A stretch of 64,000 bases of DNA from Bacillus sp. T3. GTDB taxonomy: Bacteria; Bacillota; Bacilli; Bacillales; Cytobacillaceae. Each line of letters opens with the position of its first letter. The stretch's first letter is position 1. Shown one piece after another: positions 9,063-16,844 of this stretch. The DNA lies in NCBI RefSeq assembly GCF_033449965.1, contig NZ_CP137761.1:4402001-4466000 (forward strand). The letters are read 5' to 3'. The translations under genes and the position numbers were made by a program. The notes beneath the pieces are model-generated. The model saw only the letters and a list, made by a program, of their open reading frames with translations, was not told the origin of the DNA and searched no databases.

Positions 9063-9240
9063 GATAGGTCTCCTGACTTGTGTATCTACCTACTTGAGGA
9101 CCTTCCCGTACATCATATTTACTTTTTATTAATAAAAAGTATACTTGTACAGTGGCACTCCTCGTTCGTCCACACTAACAGTTGCGGGGGCAGTTTTGGT
9201 CTTACACCAAATTCCCTATTAAGCCTAACGGCGCCTTAAT
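9063..9240 (-). promoter_or_regulatory. Cobalamin riboswitch A (promoter-proximal)
   Basis: The minus strand reads GGCGCCGTTAGGCTTAATAG, then GGGAATTTGGTGTAAGACC, then CTGCCCCCGCAACTGT, GTGCCACTG and the B12 box AGTCAGGAGACCTATC (9063-9078). This matches the classic CTGCCCCCGCAACTGT core of the cobalamin riboswitch better than element B does. Its own terminator follows at 8938-8969, before riboswitch B. No ORF separates the two, so a transcript must pass both switches to reach cbiH60. Confidence 0.94.
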
Positions 9241-9297
9241 CAACAATTAAACTATTAAATTATGAATATCTGCACCATTAAAAGGTGACTAACAACC

Positions 9298-9326
9298 ATA
9301 TTATCTTAATATTCTTCATCTTTCAA
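9298..9326 (-). promoter_or_regulatory. Likely sigma-A promoter of the cobalamin operon
   Basis: On the minus strand, TTGAAA (9321-9326) and TAATAT (9298-9303) are separated by exactly 17 bases. They lie about 60 bases upstream of riboswitch A and downstream (on this strand) of the DUF3147 gene terminator. No better -35/-10 pair was seen nearby. Confidence 0.6.
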
Positions 9327-9333
9327 CAAAAAT

Positions 9334-9810
9334 TTAAACCAGGACATGCTTTAACGAAGTGGGGACAGTCCCCCACTTCGTTAAAGCAAAAAAGATCTGA
9401 AGCCAGCCCAAGCTGGTTTCAGATCTTTTTTGTATGATGAAGCGGCTTCTTATTTCGCGAAAATTTAATTTTTCCCTAATTTGTGCAATCGCAATCGAGC
9501 TCCCTAGCCAGAAGAATAAGCCTAAAATAATGCTTAACATCCAATCTTTGCTCAACTGCAAAACGAGCAGGACTGTTGTTACACATACAACCCCACCAAT
9601 CATCCCAAACACGGAACCATTGGCAATTTTCCCAGCTTTTTTTGAACCCGAAGCTATTCCAACCATTAAGACTGCCGTGAGCATAACGGCAGGAAACGCT
9701 GCAAAAATCCCTGCAAGTATTTTCCAAGGTGATAAAACCGTGACTAAGTAGCTAACCATAACAGCCGTGCCGCCTAAGATAAAACGAATAAATAAGTCCT
9801 GTTTATTCAT
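9334..9810 (-). CDS. DUF3147-type small membrane protein (second of a pair)
   Basis: ATG 9810 follows AAAAAAGGTGGAAATC; the open frame extends upstream to 9909 without a good start. The protein begins MNKQDLFIRFILGGTAVMVSY and has four hydrophobic segments, including GIFAAFPAVMLTAVLMVG and MLSIILGLFFWLGSSIAIA. The 'RFILGGTAV...GIFAAFPAV' pattern is shared with the neighbour at 9825-10190, so the two are paralogues and may pair in the membrane. The last 40 or so residues read through the terminator at 9388-9431 and the palindrome at 9348-9387, which is unlikely. Another frame stops with TGA at 9419, so a one-base indel near 9466-9480 probably hides the true end. Function unknown. Confidence 0.65.
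   Translation of the reverse strand: MNKQDLFIRFILGGTAVMVSYLVTVLSPWKILAGIFAAFPAVMLTAVLMVGIASGSKKAGKIANGSVFGMIGGVVCVTTVLLVLQLSKDWMLSIILGLFFWLGSSIAIAQIREKLNFREIRSRFIIQKRSETSLGWLQIFFALTKWGTVPTSLKHVLV
9348..9387. repeat. GGGGACTGTCCCC-family palindrome, copy 1
   Basis: GCTTTAACGAAGTGGGG and CCCCACTTCGTTAAAGC flank an AGTC centre to form a 40-bp near-perfect palindrome. It has the same core as the copies at 17608, 28021, 32988 and 45038, and lies at the 3' end of the DUF3147 gene beside a strong terminator. Confidence 0.9.
9388..9431. terminator. Bidirectional intrinsic terminator
   Basis: AAAAAAGATCTGAA and TTCAGATCTTTTTT flank a GCCAGCCCAAGCTGG centre, giving a long stem with A6 on one side and T6 on the other. 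It serves the minus-strand FNT/DUF3147 operon. Confidence 0.85.
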
Positions 9811-9824
9811 GATTTCCACCTTTT

Positions 9825-10190
9825 TTAGAATGCATAGGATGTCACAAAAACAACTGCAATCGAAACAGCAAACCAACATATAAGCGTCTGAACAAGACCC
9901 AGCTTCCAACCATGTTTCGGTAATAGATAACCAGCGATAATCGCAATCAGGATATTAATACTCATCCCAATAATAGCTCCTTTTGATAATATGACCGATT
10001 GGCTGATTAACTCTTGCCCATTAAAATCTAAGCGAGTAGTCAAAATAGCGGCTAAATAGACTGCAGGAAATGCAGCAAAGATTCCCCCTGTCTTTTCACC
10101 TAGCTTCTTAGCGACAATCGTTGCGACTAGGACGGCAGTTCCACCTAACAGAAAACGAATTAGTGCTGCAGCTACTGAAATTTCTGCCAC
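9825..10190 (-). CDS. DUF3147-type small membrane protein (first of a pair)
   Basis: A 121-residue membrane protein beginning with a GTG (10190) that overlaps the TAG stop of the upstream FNT gene by one base (TAGTG). The GAGGCGG upstream is a suitable ribosome site, so translation is probably coupled. It contains ALIRFLLGGTAVLVATIVAKK and GGIFAAFPAVYLAAIL and about four membrane segments. It is similar in layout to the following gene. The family has no established function; its place behind a nitrite/formate-type channel and an Fnr site suggests a role under oxygen limitation, which is inference only. Confidence 0.75.
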   Translation of the reverse strand: MAEISVAAALIRFLLGGTAVLVATIVAKKLGEKTGGIFAAFPAVYLAAILTTRLDFNGQELISQSVILSKGAIIGMSINILIAIIAGYLLPKHGWKLGLVQTLICWFAVSIAVVFVTSYAF

Positions 10191-11020
10191 TACATTCCGC
10201 CTCTTTTCATTAATGTCAGATTAGGAGAAGCTTGAGAAAGCTCATTTTTCACAATATTTTTCTTATAAGCATGGTAATATGCAACCGCAACAAACACAGA
10301 ACCGCCAACCGCATTACCTAAGAATACTGGAACAAAGTTATGAAGATATTCTAGCCATGTAAAGTGCCCTGCAAAAATTGCAGCGGGAATCACAAACATA
10401 TTTGCGACAACGTGTTGAAAGCCGATGGCAACAAAGGTCATGGTTGGAAACCAAATCCCAAGTATCTTCCCCGTCATATCCTCTGAACCGTAAGATAGCC
10501 AAACTGCAGCTGCGACCAGCCAGTTACAGCCTATTCCTGAAAAGAAAGCTTGGATAAAACTTGCCTCCAGCTTATGTTCAGCAATACTAACTGTTTTTTC
10601 TAAAAACATATCCGTTTCAGTTAAGCCAACAATATGACCAAAAACGTAGGCAACAAAGAGCGCCCCAATGAAATTACTAACAGTAATAATAGTCCAATTG
10701 ACTAAAAGCTGCTTTACCGTTATTTTTCGTGCTAACCATGCTAAGGGAACAGCCATCATATTTCCTGTTAACAGCTCTCCACCAGCAATTAAGGTTAAAA
10801 TAAGGCCAATTGGAAACAACGCTGCCCCTAAAATCGAGCTAATCCCAGCGATTTCTCCAGTAAGTGGTGCTGTAACACGAATAAACAACAAATAGCCCAA
10901 AGAAATAAATGCACCTGCCTGGAACCCTAGTATTATAGACTTTAACAAGGAATACTGTGTTTTCTTCTTCCCGTTTTCGACTGTAATATTAGCGATTTGT
11001 TCCGGCTTAAAAAAAGCCAT
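10190..11020 (-). CDS. Formate/nitrite transporter (FNT) family channel
   Basis: 276 residues with six membrane segments and FNT signatures: GFQAGAFISLGYLLF near residue 33, GGELLTGNMMAVPLAWL near residue 80, and FSGIGCNWLVAAAVWLSYGSEDMTGK near residue 160, then GFQHVVANMFVIPAAIFAG. FNT proteins are pentameric channels for formate, nitrite or hydrosulfide with two central histidines, one of which should be the His of GFQHVVANMF. ATG 11020 follows AAAGGAACTG. A consensus Fnr site lies about 50 bases upstream, which favours nitrite or formate traffic in anaerobic growth. The substrate cannot be decided from sequence alone. Confidence 0.92.
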   Translation of the reverse strand: MAFFKPEQIANITVENGKKKTQYSLLKSIILGFQAGAFISLGYLLFIRVTAPLTGEIAGISSILGAALFPIGLILTLIAGGELLTGNMMAVPLAWLARKITVKQLLVNWTIITVSNFIGALFVAYVFGHIVGLTETDMFLEKTVSIAEHKLEASFIQAFFSGIGCNWLVAAAVWLSYGSEDMTGKILGIWFPTMTFVAIGFQHVVANMFVIPAAIFAGHFTWLEYLHNFVPVFLGNAVGGSVFVAVAYYHAYKKNIVKNELSQASPNLTLMKRGGM

Positions 11021-11070
11021 GAGTATCAGTTCCTTTCACGAACGATGGTTATAATTGCAAGATAATAAAA

Positions 11071-11086
11071 TGTGAAATACGTCACA
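11071..11086 (-). promoter_or_regulatory. Fnr/CRP-type operator upstream of the FNT gene
   Basis: TGTGAAATACGTCACA is a perfect TGTGA-N6-TCACA palindrome. Its centre is about 58 bases upstream of the FNT start. A TATAAC -10 near 11049-11054 would place transcription about 40 bases downstream of the site, the position of a class-II activator. Bacillus Fnr recognises this consensus. Confidence 0.7.
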
Positions 11087-11315
11087 CGATTCTTATACCC
11101 TATATATTTTAACTCATCTTGTTTCACATACATGTGAACGTTTTTCAACTGTTTTTATAACGCTTACATTACTAACATCAAACAAAAACCTCATAGTATA
11201 TTCCTCCAAAGTCTTACATCGTTTACTAAATCAATTTTGTAGAATAATACATTTTGATATCAATGGAAACAGATTTCCTTTATAATGGTCTATATTTAAG
11301 AGTCTGATTATTCTA

Positions 11316-12266
11316 TTGGAAGAAGTGGAAACATTGACTGGAAGGAATAAAAAATTTATTTATTTAACCTTAGTTTTAGTAATGGCTGCCTGGGGATTGA
11401 ACGTAATTGCAACAAAGTTAATTGTTTCCGCCTTTATGCCCGTAACAATAACAGCGTTTCGGATTTTTACTGCGGGTGTTTGTGTATTTGTTATTCTTGC
11501 TTTTATGAAAAAAATTCGTAAACCGACCAAACGAGAGCTTCGTTTTATTCTGATTGGAGCTATCTTTAATGTCGTTATTCATCATTACTTTTTATCAATT
11601 GGACTTAAACAAACTTCCGCATCCAATGGCGGACTGATACTCGGTTTAGGACCTTTGTTAACAACCTTACTAGCTATTCTATTTTTGGGGACCTCTGTCA
11701 CAATGGCCCGAATTGTTAGTGTGGTTCTCGGCTTTTGTGGTGTGATAATGGTTGTCTTAAAAGATGGTAGCATAAGTGGAATTTCGATTGGGGACATATA
11801 TGTATTTTTATCGATCCTATCACAGGCGATAAGCTTTATTTTTATTAGCAAAATCTCTAGATCGTTAGATCCGCGCTTAATGACAGGCTATATGCTGTTA
11901 ATCGGTTCATTCTTGTTATTTGTAATTAGCTTAGTGAAGGAACCGCATGGTTTAAATGGGTTAGCCCAGGGGAGCGTCCATGTGTGGCTTGTGTTTTTTG
12001 CTTCAGCGTTTTTTGCCACCGCAGTTGGTCACATGGTTTATAACTTTGCAGTTGGACAAATCGGAGCGGCTGAAACTTCTGTTTTCATCAACTTAAATCC
12101 GCTTTTTGCATTAATCAGCGCAGTCGTTTTTCTCCATGAGAAAGTAGTTTTAATGCAAGTCATCGGCTTTGGCTTCATCATCGCTGGCGTTTTGGTTGGC
12201 TCAGACCTGTGGGTTGAACTGATTAAAAATGCTCGTCAGCGAAAAAATAAACAAATAAGTGCCTAG
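11316..12266 (+). CDS. EamA/DMT-superfamily transporter
   Basis: 316 residues with ten hydrophobic segments arranged as two EamA repeats, for example YLTLVLVMAAWGLNVIATK at the start and AAETSVFINLNPLFALISAVVFLHEKV in the second repeat. The family exports small metabolites such as amino acids; the substrate is not evident. The open frame begins at a TTG (11316); an in-frame TTG at 11334 lies better placed after GGAAGAAGTGG, so the start is uncertain by six codons. The stop codon TAG lies inside the palindromic terminator that begins at 12259. It is transcribed divergently from the FNT operon. Confidence 0.88.
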   Translation: MEEVETLTGRNKKFIYLTLVLVMAAWGLNVIATKLIVSAFMPVTITAFRIFTAGVCVFVILAFMKKIRKPTKRELRFILIGAIFNVVIHHYFLSIGLKQTSASNGGLILGLGPLLTTLLAILFLGTSVTMARIVSVVLGFCGVIMVVLKDGSISGISIGDIYVFLSILSQAISFIFISKISRSLDPRLMTGYMLLIGSFLLFVISLVKEPHGLNGLAQGSVHVWLVFFASAFFATAVGHMVYNFAVGQIGAAETSVFINLNPLFALISAVVFLHEKVVLMQVIGFGFIIAGVLVGSDLWVELIKNARQRKNKQISA

Positions 12267-12318
12267 CACCAGTACGTTACCTTTATACGTACCAGGGTGC
12301 TAGGCACCTTTTTTTATT
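12259..12318. terminator. Palindromic bidirectional terminator (GTGCCTAGCACC type)
   Basis: GTGCCTAGCACC at 12259-12270 pairs with GGTGCTAGGCAC at 12296-12307, with a further inner GTACG/CGTAC pairing, followed by T7. It separates the convergent DMT transporter and phaP genes and supplies the TAG stop codon of the DMT gene. This motif type is common as a dispersed element in Bacillus genomes. Confidence 0.85.
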
Positions 12319-12888
12319 TCGTGTTTAAGAGAACCTTCATGCTTTCTTCAAAACGATTAACAAATTGTTTTTGACTAGTACGAGCTAACTTTACATATTC
12401 ATTTGTGACTCTTTGCCAGCCATTGCGTGTTTCACGAGAATAATCAACAAATTGCTCGCTCTTTTCTTCAATACTCTTCTCCAAGCGATCAAATAACCCA
12501 AACGTTGATTTAATTGGTGTTAAAGCAAGCCCCTCAATGCGGGTTGATACATCATTTAATTGATTCGTAAATTCTCCACTGTTTGTTTCATTGGCATTAG
12601 GAAAGTTATTCGAGATTTCTTTAACGATTTCATTGTTCGTTTTCTTCGACTCATTATATAAGCTTGTTAACGATTTTCTAAATTCTTGGTTTAATTTAAT
12701 AACTTCCTTGACTGATTTTAGAAGCGCATCTTCTCGTTCTTCCCAAATTGTCTTGACCGTTCTAACGTTTGTTCATACTGGTCCCAAACTGTATCAACTA
12801 ATAAATCCGCTGGATTTGTAAATTCATTCGTTTCGGCCTTTTTTTGAGTAGCTTTTAGTACTACTTGTTCACTCTTCTTCGGATTCAT
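12314..12888 (-). CDS. phaP: PhaP, PHA granule phasin; frameshifted in this assembly
   Basis: Starts at ATG 12888 (MNPKKSEQVVLKATQKK) after AAGGGGAGAAAAAG. The first frame covers NPADLLVDTVWDQYEQT. The next frame resumes with VKTIWEEREDALLKSVKEVI and runs through NQLNDVSTRIEGLALTPIKS to a TAA at 12314 (MKVLLNTK). The break is between about 12745 and 12775. Total length is about 191 residues, as for Bacillus phasin. PhaP coats polyhydroxybutyrate granules; the sequence is charged, helical and free of membrane segments. It lies directly after phaQ, the order known from B. megaterium, and PhaQ is expected to control it. Confidence 0.85.
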
Positions 12889-13308
12889 TCTTTTTCTCCC
12901 CTTGTCCGCATTTTTTTCTCTATTGGATCCTTCGCTAATAAATGAAGGGATATAGAGCTCAAGAAAGCTGGAATACATGTTAAAAAATTGGTCTAGCATC
13001 GATTGGTAGCTCTCTAATTGGTTAGCATAGCCCTTCAAATACGTTACCCCTACGTCCGTAATTGTGTATCTTCGTTTTGCAGGACCCGCACCCGTTGTAT
13101 CCCATTCCGATTGAACAAGATTTTCCTTCTCTAGTTGCCGTAGTAGTCGATATAAATTCCCTTGGTCAATCGAATGAAAGCCGAATGCTTGGAGCTTTTG
13201 GCTTAATTCGTACCCATGGAGTGACATCTTGCTGAGTAGTAATAAGATAAATGGCATCACAAAGTTTTTTGATGGCTGAATGGATTGAGTTTCATTATTC
13301 TTTGCCAA
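12885..13308 (-). CDS. phaQ: PhaQ, PadR-family repressor of phasin synthesis
   Basis: The N-terminal PadR winged helix begins NFVMPFILLLLSKMSLHGYELSQKL and continues with IDQGNLYRLLRQLEKENLV and GAGPAKRRYTITDVG. This matches PhaQ, the PHB-responsive repressor of Bacillus. As read, the frame runs straight into phaP without a stop. A one-base change in the T7 run at 12911-12917 restores an ending EKKMRTRGEKE with a TGA that overlaps the phaP ATG (ATGA). That overlap is the usual Bacillus layout, so the fused ORF is taken as an indel artefact. The true protein is about 140 residues. Confidence 0.85.
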
Positions 13309-13330
13309 GTGCTTTCCACCTCCACTTGTC

Positions 13331-13382
13331 TATATATGTATTTTACACTTAAGGGTAATTTTCTGTCAATTCTACATATATA
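13331..13382. promoter_or_regulatory. Inverted repeat in the phaQ / hydrolase divergent promoter region
   Basis: TATATATGTA (13331-13340) and TACATATATA (13373-13382) are perfect inverted 10-mers with centres 42 bases apart, four helical turns, just upstream of phaQ. PhaQ-type PadR proteins repress their own gene, so these are candidate operator half-sites. The low sequence complexity limits confidence. Confidence 0.35.
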
Positions 13383-13467
13383 TAAATTATAAATATTGTT
13401 AAAATTGATTACGAATCCTGCGGGATGGGAATAAGGTGTAATATAAACAAGTTGGAGGGATTAATAC

Positions 13468-14257
13468 ATGGTAAATTACACAATTAGTAATTCCAGGAAT
13501 TCCTTATTTACGCCTTGGAGCTGGTGAGCCATTAATCCTTATTCATGGTTTAGGTGAAATGAAAGAAGGATGGCACAATCAGTTTGAGCTATCAGATCAA
13601 TTTGATTTGATTATTCCTGATTTACGCGGACATGGTGATCATAAAAGTACAATTGGCATCTCAATCCAGAATTTCGCAGCGGATATCGTTCAGTTACTTC
13701 AAGAACTCAATATTGAAACCGCTCACATATGTGGCCTATCCTTAGGCGGCCTAGTCGCCCAGGAAATTTATCGCCAAGCATCACATGTCTGTCGATCATT
13801 GATGCTAGTCAGTACGTTCCACTATATGCCGAGACAAATTGGAAATTTACTCTATAAATTACGCAAACTCAGAGCCAGCTCGCTTTCGACAGAAGCTCAT
13901 CAAAAATTAGCCGCTCGTGTTTGTTTGTATTCATGGAGTGAAGAAAATTATCAGCATTTTATAAAATATTACCGTCCTGATCAAGAAACGTATATTAAGT
14001 CAGTTGAATCAGCCATGAAAGTAAATAATACTTCCTTACTACCTAAAATAAGCATTCCTACGTTGATTATTGGTGGCCAGTACGATTCCGTTACACCAGT
14101 TTGGGTCCAATTGTTAATGCACAAACAAATTAGTCATTCTGAATTTGTGATTATGAGAAATACGGGCCATTATGCAAAATTAGAAGCAAAAGAAGCCTTC
14201 AATAAGACATTGCGTGATTTTTTGGAAAAACAAACCCGAGAAAAGCCCGCGTGTTGA
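13468..14257 (+). CDS. Alpha/beta hydrolase in the PHA cluster; frameshifted near the start
   Basis: ATG 13468 follows GGAGGGATTAATAC. The first frame stops early, but the next resumes at about 13490 with IPGIPYLRLGAGEPLILIHGLG, the oxyanion-hole HG motif of the fold, then LIIPDLRGHGDHKST. The nucleophile elbow is GLSLGG near residue 90, the acid is probably the Asp of GGQYDSVTP, and the His is in MRNTGHYAKLE. About 262 residues in all. The substrate is not evident; its place between phaQ-phaP and phaR makes a PHA-related esterase or depolymerase possible, by inference. It faces the phaR operon across a strong shared terminator. Confidence 0.78.
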
Positions 14258-14261
14258 ACGA

Positions 14262-14314
14262 AATAGAGGATGACGTACTTTAGTTAACACAAAAGTACGT
14301 CATCCTCTATTTTA
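14262..14314. terminator. Bidirectional terminator with 19-bp perfect arms
   Basis: AATAGAGGATGACGTACTT (14262-14280) is the exact inverse complement of AAGTACGTCATCCTCTATT (14293-14311). It is followed by TTTT on the plus strand, between the convergent hydrolase and PhaR-like genes. Confidence 0.85.
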
Positions 14315-14317
14315 TCG

Positions 14318-14893
14318 TTAACTATTTGCTTGATTGCTGGATCCTCCTGCCACTACCGCTTCCTTTTGTTCCCCTTTATCAATTAAGGTCTTAAGCATTT
14401 CAAATTCTTCTTTAAATGTATTTAATTGAATCAATTCCTTTTTCATTTCTACTAAATCTGATTGTAAATCCTTTGTTTCAGCGAGTTGCTTTTTCGTTTT
14501 AATTAGTTCAGATTTTAATTGCTTCGTAAGTTTAATGATTTCTTTCGAAACATCTATCACACTTTCAATATCCTTGTTCGAGGATTGGACAGCCTCGCTC
14601 AATCCCCATAGCTGTTCCTCAAGTGAGTCTAGTTTTTCATCTGTTTGATTTTCACGATTGACCAATTTTTCAAGGTCACTTTTTGTTGGAATATTAAGCA
14701 TGCTTGCAAATAATTCTTGATTTTTTCTTATAAGCTGAAGAGACTTTGTTTGCGAGTCCATGCCTGTCTTTGCAATTGTCTCTATCTCCCCATTATTTTT
14801 TATAGTAGATAGATAAAGGTTTAATTGTTTCTCCCAGAGCTCTGTGATTTTATTTAGTACATCATATGTATCATGTAAACTTTGGCTTGGCAT
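14318..14893 (-). CDS. phaR: PhaR/PhaE-like PHA synthase-associated coiled-coil protein
   Basis: 191 residues, soluble and highly charged. The N-terminal part has VLNKITELWEKQLNLYLS and the block MLNIPTKSDLEKLVNREN, which resembles the 'N(V/I)PTK.D' block of PhaR/PhaE subunits and of some phasins. Residues 95-170 are a long Lys/Glu/Leu-rich coiled coil (IIKLTKQLKSELIKTKKQLAE). Bacillus class IV PHA synthase is PhaR plus PhaC, but neither phaC nor phaB follows, so either they lie elsewhere or this is a PhaR-like granule protein. ATG 14893 follows AAGGAGGG. It is second in an operon with the phasin-like gene at 14906. Confidence 0.65.
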   Translation of the reverse strand: MPSQSLHDTYDVLNKITELWEKQLNLYLSTIKNNGEIETIAKTGMDSQTKSLQLIRKNQELFASMLNIPTKSDLEKLVNRENQTDEKLDSLEEQLWGLSEAVQSSNKDIESVIDVSKEIIKLTKQLKSELIKTKKQLAETKDLQSDLVEMKKELIQLNTFKEEFEMLKTLIDKGEQKEAVVAGGSSNQANS

Positions 14894-14905
14894 TCCTAGC
14901 CCTCC

Positions 14906-15532
14906 TTAAAAGTTATATTTTCGTAAATTCCCAGACTTCTCCATATATTTTTGTAATGGAAACATAGCTGTTTTAAATTGCTTTTCAAGCATGTCAAAAA
15001 ATAATTTTTGATTTCCATAAAGGATGGAGGCGATCTGCTTCATCTTTTCAATGTATTGCTCTCTGCCTTTTTTTCGGAGCTCAACCATTTGCTCTGTCGC
15101 CTGTATATATTTCCCAACCGCATTTGTGCTCGTTAATGCATTGATTGGCGTTAAGGCGATGTTCGTTAATTTATTATGAATTTCATCGAAGACAAGATTA
15201 ATATCGTGATAAGACTTTTTTGGGAAAAGCTGTTTGATGGTTGTCGTGGTCATTAGGAGTTCCTCACGAGCGGTTCCCTCCCATTCCTGAAGCTCTCGAT
15301 TAAACTGTTCAGTAATGGCTTTCATATTTTCAGTGCCCTGATTAACCCGTTCTACATACTTCTTAGCCGCATTTAGCAATACTTGATCATAGTGATCTGC
15401 TAACTCCGACCATGAATCTAGCTCCTGAAATGCACTTTTCCATAGAAGCTCCATACTAGAGAATTGTCCATCATGTGGAAAGGTAGAATGGTTTTGTCCA
15501 ATAGCACTATCAGCATTATTTTGATAAATCAT
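14906..15532 (-). CDS. Second phasin-like protein
   Basis: About 208 residues with no membrane segment, starting at ATG 15532 after GGAGGAGAGAG. The middle part NIALTPINALTSTNAVGKYI echoes EGLALTPIKSTFGLF of PhaP at 12314-12888. The flanking helices (FQELDSWSELADHYDQVLL, YIEKMKQIASILYGNQKLFF) have phasin-like amphipathic composition. I infer a second granule-associated protein, co-transcribed with the PhaR-like gene 12 bases downstream. PhaR-type function is an alternative, since short PhaR proteins also have 'W..(A/S)' N-termini. Not firmly assigned. Confidence 0.55.
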   Translation of the reverse strand: MIYQNNADSAIGQNHSTFPHDGQFSSMELLWKSAFQELDSWSELADHYDQVLLNAAKKYVERVNQGTENMKAITEQFNRELQEWEGTAREELLMTTTTIKQLFPKKSYHDINLVFDEIHNKLTNIALTPINALTSTNAVGKYIQATEQMVELRKKGREQYIEKMKQIASILYGNQKLFFDMLEKQFKTAMFPLQKYMEKSGNLRKYNF

Positions 15533-15842
15533 CAAATCTCTCTCCTCCTTGCTATCTATTAAGTTGATTTATACCAAAATGGAATCGTATTCTATCAATT
15601 ATCTATTGTCCATTTTTTCAAAACATTTACGCAACTTAAATTATTATCACAAGAGATGGCTTTGTAAACCTCTGTTTGTCGACAAATATCTGCAATTTTA
15701 CACCGGTCATTCAAGCTCCTTCATTAGAAATCCACTAAGATACGGATTTTAACTTCAATGAAATGAACGAATAAAGCCGAACATTGTCGACAGAAATAAT
15801 CGCTCCTGACCTAACAAAACATCATTCCAACTCTCCTTTTAT
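15533..15842. promoter_or_regulatory. phaR-operon upstream region with two TGTCGACA sites
   Basis: No convincing gene lies in this 310-base stretch; a 67-codon plus-strand ORF at 15549 has no ribosome site or family resemblance. TGTCGACA occurs at 15677-15684 (inside the perfect palindrome TTTGTCGACAAA) and again at 15785-15792. TGTCGA is the core of the Spo0A box (TGTCGAA), so these are near-consensus sites, one base off. The rest is AT-rich promoter DNA. Confidence 0.4.
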
Positions 15843-15899
15843 AAAACAAAAGCGCTAGCACAGTCGAGGATCTTTCCTCATTTTGTGCTAGCGCAATTT
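15843..15899 (-). terminator. Terminator of the corA-like gene
   Basis: GCGCTAGCACA and TGTGCTAGCGC are perfect 11-bp arms with an inner GAGGA/TCCTC stem. On the minus strand the hairpin directly follows the corA stop and ends in a U-rich CTTTTGTTTT tail. Confidence 0.85.
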
Positions 15900-16837
15900 T
15901 TAAAAGAATTTTTTCTTCCAGAATATAAAAGTAGTAAGTCCAGATAGGAATATAACAAATATTAAAATATAAGAGAACGCGTCATGATTATGTTGGAACG
16001 GTAATTCAACATTCATACCAAAAAAACTGGAAACCATTGTTGGCAAGGCTAAAATAATGGTTATAGAGGTTAAAAATTTCATGACAATGTTTAAATTATT
16101 AGATATAACAGATGCAAAAGCATCCATCATCCCACTTAAAATACTGCTATAAATTTCGGCCATTTCAATAGCCTGTTGGGTTTCAATAATAACATCTTCT
16201 AATAAATCTTTATCCTCTTCATACATTCTCAGATGATTTAATCGTAACAATTTTTCTAAAACAATTTTATTTGATTTTAAAGAAGTAGTAAAATAAACTA
16301 AACTTTTTTCCAAAGCTAATAATGCATAGAGCTCTTTATTCTTCATCGACCGATGGAGCCCTCGTTCAATTTCATCTGTCTTTTTATTTATTTGCTTTAA
16401 GTATCTTAAATAGTAAGTTGAAATTGAAAACAGAATTTGCAAAGCAAAACGTGTTTTTTTATTTGTAAAAAATCCTTTTATTTTATTATTGTAAAAATCA
16501 CTCAAAATCGGTGTTTCTTTTAAGGAGACTGTAATAAAACAATCCTCCGTAATAACCATCCCGATTGGAATCGTTTCATAAATTGGCAACCCTGCATCAT
16601 CATGAGTGATATACGGAAAGTCTACGATAATTAAAACGTTATTGTCTTCGCGTTCAATCCTTGATCTTTCCTCATCGTCCAATGCATCCTTGAAAAAATC
16701 AACCGGTATATTGAGCTTATTGGCTACCAAATTTATTTCACTTTCACTTGGCGCCGTTAAATTAATCCAGCAGCCTTTTGTAATGTCATCTAATTTTTCG
16801 ATCTTTTTTTCCCGTTTGCAACGAAGTATTCGATCAT
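15900..16837 (-). CDS. CorA-family Mg2+ transporter; frameshifted near the start
   Basis: The C-terminal CorA signature is plain: two membrane helices, the first ending in SSFFGMNVELP with the GMN selectivity motif, the second SYILIFVIFLSGLTTFIFW, then a basic tail. The cytoplasmic part has KGCWINLTAPSESEI and a long helical region. The open frame uses an ATG at 16853 that overlaps its own ribosome site. The better start is ATG 16837 (MIEYFVANGKK), seven bases after AATGAGGAGG, joined to the main frame by one missing A in the A7/T7 run at 16804-16810. About 313 residues. It follows a structured leader with a short ORF (16845-17003), suggesting control by an ion or by translation. Confidence 0.9.
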
Positions 16838-16844
16838 AATAAAA

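Noticed and set aside
9334..9433. C-terminal extension of the DUF3147 protein encoded through a terminator and palindrome
   Set aside because: Coding through a strong terminator and a dispersed palindrome is improbable; another frame stops at 9419 just inside the hairpin.
12718..13308. A single fused PhaQ-PhaP-like regulator protein
   Set aside because: The fusion depends on a T7 run; a one-base change gives the normal phaQ stop overlapping the phaP start as ATGA, and phaP has its own ribosome site.
15549..15752. A 67-codon plus-strand ORF upstream of the phaR operon
   Set aside because: No ribosome site, odd composition, and it lies over the likely phaR promoter region.
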